A DNA stretch of 64,000 nt from Iningainema tapete BLCC-T55. Its GTDB lineage: Bacteria; Cyanobacteriota; Cyanobacteriia; Cyanobacteriales; Nostocaceae. The translations under genes were made by a program, and so were the position numbers. How positions within the stretch are numbered: position 1 is the first letter of the stretch; every line of letters begins with the position of its first letter. The stretch lies in assembly GCF_014698965.1 (NCBI RefSeq), contig NZ_JACXAE010000036.1, positions 1 to 64,000 on the forward strand. The letters run 5' to 3'. Under the pieces are notes generated by a model. The model searched no databases, was not told the origin of the DNA, and worked only from the letters and a program-made list of their open reading frames with translations. This document shows positions 9,371-17,933 of this stretch, in pieces.

Positions 9371-10612
9371 ATGGAAGACACTCGACCATCCTTACCTAGT
9401 AAAACTGATCTAGCAATTATCGGTGCTGGTCCTCATACCTTAACATTGGTAACTCACTTACTGCAAAAACGCTCCTCTATGCGGAGTCGATTTCTGGTGT
9501 TGGACAAGAGTGGCAAATGGATAAGTCGCTGGCAGAAACAATTTGCAGCTTTGGAAATTCCCCATTTGCGTTCTCCCGCTGTACATCATCCCGATCCGAA
9601 CCCTTTTGCTTTAAGGAAATTTGCTGAATCTCGTCAAGATGAACTATTTGCTCCCTATGATTTACCAGGAACTAAGTTATTTGAGGATTTTTGTTTTGAT
9701 GTGATTCGAGTTCATCAGTTGCAAGAGCAAGTTATTCCTTTGGATGTGGAAAGGATTGAACTCTTACCTGATTTCTCCCGTCCCCAGTTCCGCCTGTGGT
9801 TGCAAGATGGACAATCAATTATTGCACGACGGGTAGTACTGGCAACAGGTAGTAGTAAACTACAGATGCCGGAATGGGTAAACAAGCTCACTCATGAGTA
9901 TCCTCAAGAGCGGATTTGTCATTCAAGCACAGTAGATTTACGTAAACTATCTTTAATGGGAGAAAGAGTATTAATTGTAGGTGGCGGCTTAACAAGTGGA
10001 CATTTAGCAGTAGGCGCTATTTCTCGTGGTGCAAAAGTTCATTTGATGATCCGACGCCAGTTGCAAGAAAAATTATTTGATGCCGAACCAGGTTGGTTAG
10101 GACCAAAGTATCTCAAGGAATTTTTTGCCCAACAAGATTATGAAAAGCGCTTTGAAATGATTGTGCAAGCGCGTAACGGTGGTTCCATGACAGGGGCGAT
10201 GGCAATGCAACTACGCAGAGAAGTACGTAGGGATAATCTCAGAATTGATGAAAACTGTCAAGTGGTAAAAGCTGATTGGTTGGGTGAGAATTGGCAAGTC
10301 ACATGTAGTGATGGTAGTCAACATGAGTATAGTAGGATTTGGTTATCAACTGGTACTAAATTTGATGCTACATCTGATGCGTTATTACAATCCGTTTTAG
10401 AAGCTTACCCAATTAAGATAGTTAATGGTTTGCCAGTGTTGGATGAATATTTACGCTGGTGGGGTTGCGAGTTATTCCTGATGGGTGGGTTAGCAGCTTT
10501 ACAAGTAGGACCAACAGCGCGAAATTTATCTGGTGCGAGAATGGCGAGCGAAAAGATTGTTTCAGCAATTTTGAAGCCGAGGATCGCGCTTTCCCACCCT
10601 ATTCGTGCTTAA
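9371..10612 (+). CDS. FAD/NAD(P)-dependent oxidoreductase, Zur-controlled
   Basis: 413 aa. A GxGPHxLxL dinucleotide-binding motif (IIGAGPHTLTL, about residues 17-27) is followed by a second Rossmann signature near residue 200 (VLIVGGGLTSGHLA) and the ATGSS/STGTK motifs of flavin monooxygenase-like enzymes. It resembles SidA/PvdA-type or COG4529-like FAD proteins, but the substrate cannot be read from the sequence. A perfect Zur box precedes it and the next gene starts within 30 bases, so it heads a zinc-starvation operon. A role in making or modifying a zinc ligand is possible but only inferred. Confidence 0.8.
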   Translation: MEDTRPSLPSKTDLAIIGAGPHTLTLVTHLLQKRSSMRSRFLVLDKSGKWISRWQKQFAALEIPHLRSPAVHHPDPNPFALRKFAESRQDELFAPYDLPGTKLFEDFCFDVIRVHQLQEQVIPLDVERIELLPDFSRPQFRLWLQDGQSIIARRVVLATGSSKLQMPEWVNKLTHEYPQERICHSSTVDLRKLSLMGERVLIVGGGLTSGHLAVGAISRGAKVHLMIRRQLQEKLFDAEPGWLGPKYLKEFFAQQDYEKRFEMIVQARNGGSMTGAMAMQLRREVRRDNLRIDENCQVVKADWLGENWQVTCSDGSQHEYSRIWLSTGTKFDATSDALLQSVLEAYPIKIVNGLPVLDEYLRWWGCELFLMGGLAALQVGPTARNLSGARMASEKIVSAILKPRIALSHPIRA

Positions 10613-10624
10613 GCAACATAAAAA

Positions 10625-10639
10625 CTATTATCATTATCA
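10625..10639. promoter_or_regulatory. Imperfect Zur/Fur-type box
   Basis: CTATTATCATTATCA keeps a perfect right half-site (ATTATCA) and matches 11 of 14 informative Zur positions. On the opposite strand it reads as direct GATAAT repeats. It touches the ATG at 10641, so binding would cover the start region. It could be a secondary operator inside the operon. Confidence 0.55.
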
Positions 10640-10640
10640 T

Positions 10641-11417
10641 ATGCTTAATCCCAAAATTACTGTTGTCGCAGGTCCTGCTGGCGTTGGAAAAACCACTTGG
10701 ATTGCTCAGCAAATTGCCAATAGTGGCGCTACGAGTCGTGTATCGTATTTTAGTCCGGGAACCGGGAATGTTCCTATTGACCAAACCCTCATTGCGACAA
10801 AGTTTCCTACTGTCAAAGTTTTTAATGACAAACAAGTCGTTGAGTTCAAAGCACAGTTAGCATTTTCTGAGGATGCTGTTTATATTGAACTGGGGTTTTA
10901 TTTAGAACTAAATGCCATAGCGCAAATACTCGACAATTTACCATATAGTGCGATCGCCATCCTGCCTGCCCATGAACAAGACTCCGAGTATCATGCTTGG
11001 GCAAAACAAATTATACCTAGTGCGGTGATTGATAACAGTATCACTACCACCCAATTATGGCGCGTCCCAACCACTGGTCAAGTTATCGATGAAGATAGTT
11101 TACAGGAGTTTTGGTATGAAATTACTCATGGTGCTTACGGTACAGTTACCCGCGCTAAGGCAATTTTTGATGTTGGGGATGGGCGATGTGTTTACGCAGA
11201 TTATGTCAAAGTGCCATCAACTGATTTTTTAGAATTAGACCTACCACGTCATTTGCAAGGTAGACCCCAACGTTTTAGTGGTATAGAAGTTTCGGGGCAA
11301 AACATGGATGAAGCAGCGATGGGGCGAACCTTAGAAGATTGCTGTTTGTCAGATGCTGCAATTTGGCAGTACCAACAACAGGTAAAACAAATTTTACTTC
11401 AAGAGGGAAGACAATGA
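10641..11417 (+). CDS. CobW/COG0523-like P-loop protein, divergent
   Basis: 258 aa from ATG 10641. A GTG at 10605, overlapping the previous gene, is an alternative start. Walker A is at residues 11-19 (GPAGVGKTT). The C-terminal half has a CobW_C-like stretch (THGAYGTVTRAKAIF then DGRCVYADYV). The usual COG0523 metal motif CxCC after strand 2 is absent; the only cysteine pair is near the C-terminus (EDCCLSD). It therefore looks like a diverged metallochaperone-type GTPase. Its stop overlaps the ATG of the metallophosphoesterase gene (ATGA), showing translational coupling. Location under Zur boxes supports a zinc-starvation role. Confidence 0.75.
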   Translation: MLNPKITVVAGPAGVGKTTWIAQQIANSGATSRVSYFSPGTGNVPIDQTLIATKFPTVKVFNDKQVVEFKAQLAFSEDAVYIELGFYLELNAIAQILDNLPYSAIAILPAHEQDSEYHAWAKQIIPSAVIDNSITTTQLWRVPTTGQVIDEDSLQEFWYEITHGAYGTVTRAKAIFDVGDGRCVYADYVKVPSTDFLELDLPRHLQGRPQRFSGIEVSGQNMDEAAMGRTLEDCCLSDAAIWQYQQQVKQILLQEGRQ

Positions 11418-12217
11418 AAATAGCGGTTATGTCATGTATTCATGGTAACTATGAAGCCTTAGATGCTGTTTTGCTGGATATCGACAAGCACTCATGCGAA
11501 AAAATCTATTGTCTCGGTGATCTGGTGGGATATGGTCCCTACCCAAATGCAGTAGTTGCACAAATTCGCTCCCTAAATATTCCCACATTAGCTGGTTGTT
11601 GGGATGAAGATATAATTGAGGGTCTAAATGCGTGCGATTGTAGTTATCCCTCCTTACTTGCTGAGAATAGGGGAAAATTAGCACATGAGTGGACTAATAA
11701 AGAAATTCATCCAGAAAACCGTGAATTCCTTGCTCAGTTACCTCATAGTTTATCTGAAGGTAACTTAGCTTTTGTTCACGGTAGTCCTCACAGCAACCAC
11801 GAGTATTTATTACCAGAACTTGACGCTTTTGCAGCGTTAGAACGAGTACTTTCCACAGGAGCAGATGTGCTGTTTTGCGGTCATACTCATGTACCTTACG
11901 TCCGTACTCTAGAAGCAGGAAATTTGCAAGTTCGCGTTACAGGCGATCGCGAGGCTAGAAGTTTTACCACTCCCTTGAAGCAAATTGTCAATGTTGGTTC
12001 CGTAGGAGAACCCCGACATGGACGACCAAATGCTACATATGTGATTTATGACACTGATACTGGGGCAGTGACGCTGCGAGAAGTTCCCTACGATTATCAG
12101 AAAACCTGTGCAGCAATTCTGGAAAAAGGGCTACCAGCAATTTTTGCTTGGCGTCTAGCACATGGGTTAGAGTTTGCAGAACGTGCTGATGACCCAACTC
12201 ATGTTTGCACAAGGTAA
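11414..12217 (+). CDS. Metallophosphoesterase-family protein with altered metal ligands
   Basis: 267 aa. The fold is clear: MSCIHGN at the N-terminus, LGDLVGYGPYP (G35-D36), VHGSP at 121, CGHTH at 155-159 and the closing NVGSVGEPRHG. In typical calcineurin-like phosphoesterases the first motif is DxH and the third GNH. Here residue 8 is Cys (CxH) and the third motif is GCWDED (C62, W63). Further cysteines follow (NACDCSYPS). The metal site is therefore rewritten with thiol ligands, or activity is lost. The start overlaps the stop of the upstream P-loop gene. Zur control is inferred from the operon. Confidence 0.8.
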   Translation: MKIAVMSCIHGNYEALDAVLLDIDKHSCEKIYCLGDLVGYGPYPNAVVAQIRSLNIPTLAGCWDEDIIEGLNACDCSYPSLLAENRGKLAHEWTNKEIHPENREFLAQLPHSLSEGNLAFVHGSPHSNHEYLLPELDAFAALERVLSTGADVLFCGHTHVPYVRTLEAGNLQVRVTGDREARSFTTPLKQIVNVGSVGEPRHGRPNATYVIYDTDTGAVTLREVPYDYQKTCAAILEKGLPAIFAWRLAHGLEFAERADDPTHVCTR

Positions 12218-12235
12218 TGGGGAATAGTTAATGGC

Positions 12236-12279
12236 TAATTGCTAATTGAAGACTGGTAACAATTGACAATTAGCAATTA
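12236..12279. repeat. 13-bp inverted repeat in intergenic spacer
   Basis: TAATTGCTAATTG (12236-12248) and its exact complement CAATTAGCAATTA (12267-12279) flank an 18-base loop between the two phosphoesterase-like genes. Similar TTAACAATTA-type strings recur at 27995-28070, 30380-30440 and 42490-42570, so this is a dispersed intergenic repeat. It is not a convincing terminator (no T run). Confidence 0.6.
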
Positions 12280-12309
12280 ACAATCAACCAATAACAATCT
12301 AAAATCGAT

Positions 12310-13050
12310 ATGAAGTGGGCAATTTTAAGTGGAATTGAGGGGAACTTGGCAGCTTATGAGGCTGTGCTGGCAGATATTAAGCGTCAGCGTTCGGTAGAGG
12401 CTTTGTATATTCTGGGGGATTTGGTTGGACCAACACAAGAATCTGAACAGTTGGTGCAACGGGTACAGAACCCTCAACGCGGCGAGTTAGAACCTTCACT
12501 CTGTAAGGGATGGTGGGAAGAACAGTGTTTGATTTTGCATGGTCTTGGTGCTACGGGCGAAGCTACTGAGTTAATCTCTAAATATGGTGGAGAAACAGTT
12601 AAGTTGTTGTGGGATTGTGTTTCTCGTCAAACTGTGCAATGGTTGAGAACGCTAGATTTTGGTTTCTTTGAACTAGATTGTTTGTTAATTCACGGCACAA
12701 CTGTATCTGTATGTGAGGAACTCACAAGCGAAACTTCGCCAATTATTATGTGCGATCGCCTGCAACGAATGCAAGCTAACAACTTGTTCTGTGGTAGATC
12801 TGGTTTAGCTTTTCAATACCAGTTGCAAGCAGGTTCTATCACCACAGGAGTTACCACCCTCGATCGCCAAGATCCTCGCCAAACCATCAACATTACTCCA
12901 CGTCAAGTCATTGGAGTGGGGAATGTGGGACGCACTCAAGGAGAAGCAACTTATACCCTATACAACCCAAGCACAATAAGCGTGGAATTCAAAACAATCC
13001 GTTACGGGATCAATAAAGGTTTTGGAGTCAACAAAACCAAAACTTTCTAA
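12310..13050 (+). CDS. Degenerate metallophosphoesterase paralogue (probable pseudoenzyme)
   Basis: 246 aa that align along their whole length with the preceding protein (AILSGIEGNLAAYEAVLADI, LYILGDLVG, LLIHGTT, VIGVGNVGRTQGEATYTLY), so the fold is conserved. Most catalytic ligands are gone: DxH has become GxE (G8, E10), the GNH region is WWEEQ, and GHTH is GRSG at 162-165. Only GD (36-37) and the lone His in IHG remain. The gene is intact with normal codon use, so it has probably been kept for binding, not catalysis. It sits in the Zur island, 92 bases after its paralogue. Confidence 0.75.
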   Translation: MKWAILSGIEGNLAAYEAVLADIKRQRSVEALYILGDLVGPTQESEQLVQRVQNPQRGELEPSLCKGWWEEQCLILHGLGATGEATELISKYGGETVKLLWDCVSRQTVQWLRTLDFGFFELDCLLIHGTTVSVCEELTSETSPIIMCDRLQRMQANNLFCGRSGLAFQYQLQAGSITTGVTTLDRQDPRQTINITPRQVIGVGNVGRTQGEATYTLYNPSTISVEFKTIRYGINKGFGVNKTKTF

Positions 13051-13084
13051 AGTCTGCTTCCGGCACACAGATTTTCTCTCAAAA

Positions 13085-13099
13085 CGATTATCATTATCA
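13085..13099. promoter_or_regulatory. Zur box upstream of hemB
   Basis: CGATTATCATTATCA has a perfect right half-site and 12 of 14 informative matches to the Zur palindrome. It lies 26 bases before the hemB ATG and would control hemB and the COG0523 gene, which follows without another box. Confidence 0.75.
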
Positions 13100-13107
13100 T
13101 TAGCTAA

Positions 13108-14148
<1,041 letters not shown>

Positions 14149-14164
14149 CAAAATCCTTTTTTGG

Positions 14165-15274
14165 ATGAGTAAGAATTCTTTTGAATTGAAATTGATTGAT
14201 ATGACTAACACAGTAACAAAAACACAAACAAACACCGAAGAGATTGATATTCCTAAATATGGAATGCCAGTCACAATCATTACAGGTTTTTTGGGTAGTG
14301 GTAAGACTACGCTGCTTAACCAAATCCTTCAAAACAAGCAAAACTTAAAAGTTGCTGTCCTCGTTAACGAATTTGGTGATATCAACATTGATAGCCAATT
14401 GCTCGTTGAGATGGATGAGGATATGGTAGAACTGAGCAATGGCTGTATTTGCTGTACAATTAACGATGGATTAGTTGATGCTGTTTATCGAGTACTCGAA
14501 AGAGAAGACCACATTGATTATCTGGTGATTGAAACTACTGGCGTTGCCGATCCGCTGCCAATTATCCTCACCTTTGTTGGTACAGAACTGAGGGATTTAA
14601 CTAGATTGGATTCTATCATAACTGTGGTAGACTCTGTTGCGTTTACTCCTGACCATTACGAAAGTGAAGCAGCATTAAAACAGATCAGCTATGCAGATGT
14701 AATTCTGCTCAATAAAACTGACCTTGCTACTCAACAAAAGCTGGAAGAATTAGAAGCTTATATCCAGGATATTAAAGTGGGAGCGAGAATTCTGCATACT
14801 CAATATGGTGAAGTGGCTTTACCATTAATTTTAGGTGTGGATTTGACTCCAGTACATCAGTATACATCTGAACTGGAAGAAGATACCCACGAGCATCATC
14901 ACGACCATGATCATCACGATCATCATCACCACGATCATGAGCATCACGATCATCATCACCACGATCATGAGCATCACTCTAATCATTTAGAAAATGATGG
15001 ATTTGTTTCGATGTCTTTTCAAAGCGATCGCCCTTTTGATGTCCATAAATTTCAATCATTTCTGAATAATCACTTGCCAAAAAATGTCTTTCGTGCTAAA
15101 GGATTACTATGGTTTAGCGATAGTAACTTGCGCCATATTTTTCAACTGAGTGGTGCGCGGTTTGACTTAGATGCAGATGAATGGAAGAGTTCGCCTAAAA
15201 ATCAGTTGGTTTTGATTGGACGAAATCTGGATACTAACAAAATTTCTTCCCTACTGAACGAATGTTTAATCTGA
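14165..15274 (+). CDS. COG0523 (CobW/ZNG1-type) GTPase metallochaperone with His-rich loop
   Basis: 369 aa. Walker A is at 41-49 (GFLGSGKTT), the metal-binding CxCC lies in SNGCICCTIND (94-97), switch region ETTGVADP and NKTD GTP motifs follow, and the CobW C-terminal domain ends the protein. A run of His and Asp (HHHDHEHHDHHHH type, about residues 240-272) would buffer zinc. The family delivers zinc or other metals to client enzymes. It starts 16 bases after hemB and shares its Zur box. A second ATG at 14201 is an equally possible start. Confidence 0.9.
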   Translation: MSKNSFELKLIDMTNTVTKTQTNTEEIDIPKYGMPVTIITGFLGSGKTTLLNQILQNKQNLKVAVLVNEFGDINIDSQLLVEMDEDMVELSNGCICCTINDGLVDAVYRVLEREDHIDYLVIETTGVADPLPIILTFVGTELRDLTRLDSIITVVDSVAFTPDHYESEAALKQISYADVILLNKTDLATQQKLEELEAYIQDIKVGARILHTQYGEVALPLILGVDLTPVHQYTSELEEDTHEHHHDHDHHDHHHHDHEHHDHHHHDHEHHSNHLENDGFVSMSFQSDRPFDVHKFQSFLNNHLPKNVFRAKGLLWFSDSNLRHIFQLSGARFDLDADEWKSSPKNQLVLIGRNLDTNKISSLLNECLI

Positions 15275-15275
15275 T

Positions 15276-15491
15276 TCATAAATAAAAAATATCCCACTCG
15301 CACTGTCGCTTGCTCTCCCCTTGGTAAGGGGAGGGTTGGGAGGGGTATCGAAAATCTGCCTGAATCAAATCTCCAACAACAATCATTGGCAGAATTACTT
15401 CCGGTAAAACCAATACCCTTTCAATAATTGTCACGTCTCCATTCAAAAAACGAACAGCAGTAGAGGTATCAAGCGCAATCTCACCACTCAT
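15276..15491 (-). pseudogene. Truncated PIN-domain (VapC-like) toxin
   Basis: Starting at the ATG at 15491, which overlaps the antitoxin stop by 11 bases, the protein opens as a normal VapC (GEIALDTSTAVRFLNGD, with the first catalytic Asp). It holds the family pattern for about 45 residues and then reads into a C/T-rich palindromic repeat (YPSQPSPYQGE). The C-terminal two thirds with the remaining acidic residues are missing, so nuclease activity is not expected. Confidence 0.75.
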
Positions 15492-15690
15492 TCCAATCCA
15501 CCTGCCGACATTCTGCCGTGATTGTTCGCTGTAGCTCTTCCGCCTCTGAATCACTTAAAATTCCTGCAAATTTTGCCAGAGGGTGGTTCTTGCGTCTAGC
15601 TTTAACCCGATGTAAAAAATCCAGCACTGTCTGTACTAAATCATCGGGAGCCTGTTCGATTTCCTGAATCAATTGCTCACGGTTTGTCAT
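15481..15690 (-). CDS. Antitoxin-like partner of the truncated PIN toxin
   Basis: 69 aa from the ATG at 15690. The open frame extends further upstream but crosses a palindromic repeat there. The sequence (REQLIQEIEQAPDDLVQ, HPLAKFAGILSDSEAEELQ) is of the kind that precedes PIN toxins in cyanobacteria, with the toxin ATG overlapping its stop. With the toxin broken, it may be an orphan antitoxin able to counter related toxins elsewhere, or simply decaying. Confidence 0.65.
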   Translation of the reverse strand: MTNREQLIQEIEQAPDDLVQTVLDFLHRVKARRKNHPLAKFAGILSDSEAEELQRTITAECRQVDWNEW

Positions 15691-15766
15691 GTACTCGAGG
15701 TTCTCCGGTAAAGTGAGATATCTAGCCCTATAGCGTTTCTTGATTGAATGCACTACACATGCTTCT

Positions 15767-15824
15767 TGTGGAGTGGGCATCCTGCCCGCACTGGGACGGG
15801 CTAGAAGCCCATCCCACAAGACCT
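15767..15824. repeat. Palindromic intergenic repeat
   Basis: The segment contains GGGCATCCTGCCCGC and GGGACGGGCTAGAAGCCC, two short hairpins side by side, typical of dispersed cyanobacterial repeats. It lies just upstream of the antitoxin gene. Confidence 0.5.
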
Positions 15825-15873
15825 GTATTTCATGCAAATGAGAACCGCTATAATATACCTAAATACTAAATTC

Positions 15874-16035
15874 TCATCCTGAGTTTGGATGCTCACAGAT
15901 AACCTTGCAGTGCTGCCCCAACCAAGAACTAAGCCAGCTAACGTTCAGCTTCACCCGCAGCAAATGACCTTTCGGACTCAACCAATAACCTCTCAACGGT
16001 CGGGTGCAAGCGGATTGTTCTACTGCATCAACCAT
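15874..16035 (-). CDS. Possible 53-aa protein directly behind the unknown membrane protein
   Basis: The ATG (complement of 16033-16035) abuts the stop codon of the upstream gene with no spacer (TAGATG). The frame then runs 53 codons (MVDAVEQSACTRPLRGYW, then LRVKLNVSWLSSWLGQHC) to a TGA. It has three cysteines and is basic and W-rich. The exact junction suggests translational coupling. No homologue is recognised. It may be a real small accessory protein or a chance frame. Confidence 0.35.
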   Translation of the reverse strand: MVDAVEQSACTRPLRGYWLSPKGHLLRVKLNVSWLSSWLGQHCKVICEHPNSG

Positions 16036-16911
16036 CTAAAGGAATTTGGATGGGATACGTCTTAGAAAGCCTTCATAGCAAACTTGAGGTTGTCCTACAA
16101 ATTCTCCATCAGAATCTTGGTTATAAAATAACAGCGCAATTCCAAATTCTTCTTCTCCGAACGTTCGTTGCAAATCTCTCCACCGCTCAGATAGATAACG
16201 GGCACTACCGAACGTAGCACTGGAACCAAGCCCAGCGCAAATAAACACAGTAGTTTTGCAATCTACATCGTGAATTCGCTGAATGAATGCAGGTTCTACA
16301 TGATTATCACGTCCTTCATCTATAGGTGAATCTTCAAAGCCTCTACGATGAATACCTATAATGCGTTGCCCCTTACTATCTTTTGCATGGTAAAAATGCC
16401 AAGGATAAAGATCAGAATGCTTTATGAAATATTCTTTCAGATAGTAATGGGACAAACTGTTGTATACACCAGTGCCTAAAATAATTAAATTATTATCAAA
16501 TGCCGGATCTCTATTAGTAATTTTTGAAGGACTTAGCTTGATTGGTACGTCTACAGTTCTTAATTCAATATTTTCTTGACCTAACCAGTCTTGTAGATTT
16601 ATAGGCAGCAATGCCAAAGGTTTTGCTTTTAATTCGTGCTGTATTAGTAATGCACCATCATATTCCAGTTTATTTATTGCTGCGCCAACATATCCCTTAT
16701 CAATCATCTCAATACCTGTTGTACCACTAGGTTTAATATTTAGCGTTGATAGATAGATGGAAACATTTGGCTTTGCGTTGCTAATGCCAAAGAAATGTAG
16801 AATCTCTTTCCTGTTTTTCCAATAAAAATATGCATAGGCTATGAAACCTATTAAAGCAAGAATTAGTGTGGAAACTATGTTTACTGCTACATTGATCCAA
16901 AACTCTAGCAT
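16036..16911 (-). CDS. Membrane-anchored protein of unknown function
   Basis: 291 aa with one N-terminal membrane segment (about residues 8-32, VNIVSTLILALIGFIAYAYF), placing the rest in the cytoplasm. The soluble part has alternating strands and helices with LIILGTGVYNSLSHYY near 145 and TVFICAGLGSSATFGSARYL near 225, spaced like nucleotide- or sugar-binding loops in Rossmann-like folds. No known catalytic signature is recognised. It ends immediately before a 53-aa ORF and begins 35 bases after the otsB stop. A sensing or effector role would be speculation. Confidence 0.7.
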   Translation of the reverse strand: MLEFWINVAVNIVSTLILALIGFIAYAYFYWKNRKEILHFFGISNAKPNVSIYLSTLNIKPSGTTGIEMIDKGYVGAAINKLEYDGALLIQHELKAKPLALLPINLQDWLGQENIELRTVDVPIKLSPSKITNRDPAFDNNLIILGTGVYNSLSHYYLKEYFIKHSDLYPWHFYHAKDSKGQRIIGIHRRGFEDSPIDEGRDNHVEPAFIQRIHDVDCKTTVFICAGLGSSATFGSARYLSERWRDLQRTFGEEEFGIALLFYNQDSDGEFVGQPQVCYEGFLRRIPSKFL

Positions 16912-16945
16912 AACATTTCAATACATAACTTTTTACTATTGGATT

Positions 16946-17743
16946 TCAAGAAAATGAAGTTAGACAAGCCTGCTTCCATCTCGTCAAAAACTCAATGAGT
17001 TCTTTAGGTGGCTTTATCCATAAATCAGCATTAGTTGAACGTAATTCTTCACGTACTAAAACACTTAGCCCTCTGGTCTTAAGGACTCTAAATGCATCTT
17101 CGTCTGTAGCATCATCTCCGAGATACGCAATTTTAGCTCCTTTACTCAAATTGCAAATAATAGACTCTACTGCTGTGCCCTTATCTTTACCCGAAATACG
17201 TAACTCTACTCCGCCATCGAAAAAATGTATCTTAAGATTTGATTTCTTTTCTAATTCTTTCCACTTCTCTTGAATTTGACTTTGTATTAAATTTGCAGAT
17301 TCTGGTTGTAAACCTCGCCAGTGAATTGCTAAGCTGACAGGCTTTTGTTCACAAAAATCCATTAGACCTAACGCCTCAATGCAATTCTTAGCTTCGGAGA
17401 GTGCTTCACTTGTAGCTTCATCAAACGATGTGATTGTGTATTGACCTTTGCTATCTAAATGCTCCCAACCATGAGACCCCCAAATTTCGGGAGGAGGATC
17501 TAGATTCAAAAGTGGTATAAGGTCTTGGATGGCACGTCCACTAATAATAACTAGCTGCGTTGTTTGAGTCTGGCGAATATCACTTAGTAAGTTTGTGACA
17601 CCTGAATAGGGAATAGCTTGATCCCTCTTTATGCAAAAAGGTGCAAGAGTTCCATCATAATCTAGCAAGAGAAGACGCTCTTGAGCCTTTGCAAGGCTAT
17701 CAAAAAACGAATCTAGGTCAAGTTTTGTTGACAGAAACTTCAT
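16946..17743 (-). CDS. otsB: Trehalose-6-phosphate phosphatase
   Basis: 265 aa HAD-superfamily enzyme. Motif I is LLLDYDGTLAPF (about residues 26-37), motif II VIISGR near 66, and motif IV YLGDDATDEDAF near 212, a pattern diagnostic of trehalose-phosphatases. It dephosphorylates trehalose 6-phosphate to trehalose, an osmoprotectant and desiccation protectant. No trehalose-6-phosphate synthase is in the window, so the partner must be encoded elsewhere. Length is normal. Confidence 0.9.
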   Translation of the reverse strand: MKFLSTKLDLDSFFDSLAKAQERLLLLDYDGTLAPFCIKRDQAIPYSGVTNLLSDIRQTQTTQLVIISGRAIQDLIPLLNLDPPPEIWGSHGWEHLDSKGQYTITSFDEATSEALSEAKNCIEALGLMDFCEQKPVSLAIHWRGLQPESANLIQSQIQEKWKELEKKSNLKIHFFDGGVELRISGKDKGTAVESIICNLSKGAKIAYLGDDATDEDAFRVLKTRGLSVLVREELRSTNADLWIKPPKELIEFLTRWKQACLTSFS

Positions 17744-17933
17744 GCTCTTAATTTTCTACTGCTTACTTTACCTGAACCTTCCATAGTGTAAACCCTTTAT
17801 CTAAGACACCACAACCTTTACTAGGAGGGCTTGCGGCATAACGTCGTGTTCAGCGGACGCAGACCAAATGCCAATGCAATAGATAAGTTCCCAGTGGGAA
17901 TACTAAATCTGGAAGTCTTCAGAATTTAGTAGT

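Noticed and set aside
10459-10860. 133-aa plus-strand frame
   Set aside because: Out of frame across two well-supported genes; no similarity recognised.
14880-14980. Tandem repeat in DNA (CATCAC/GATCAT)
   Set aside because: It encodes the His/Asp-rich zinc loop of the COG0523 protein and needs no separate explanation.
17744-17933. tRNA or small RNA upstream of the kinase pseudogene
   Set aside because: No cloverleaf or conserved T-loop found; tRNA genes were looked for by eye elsewhere in the spacers with the same result.
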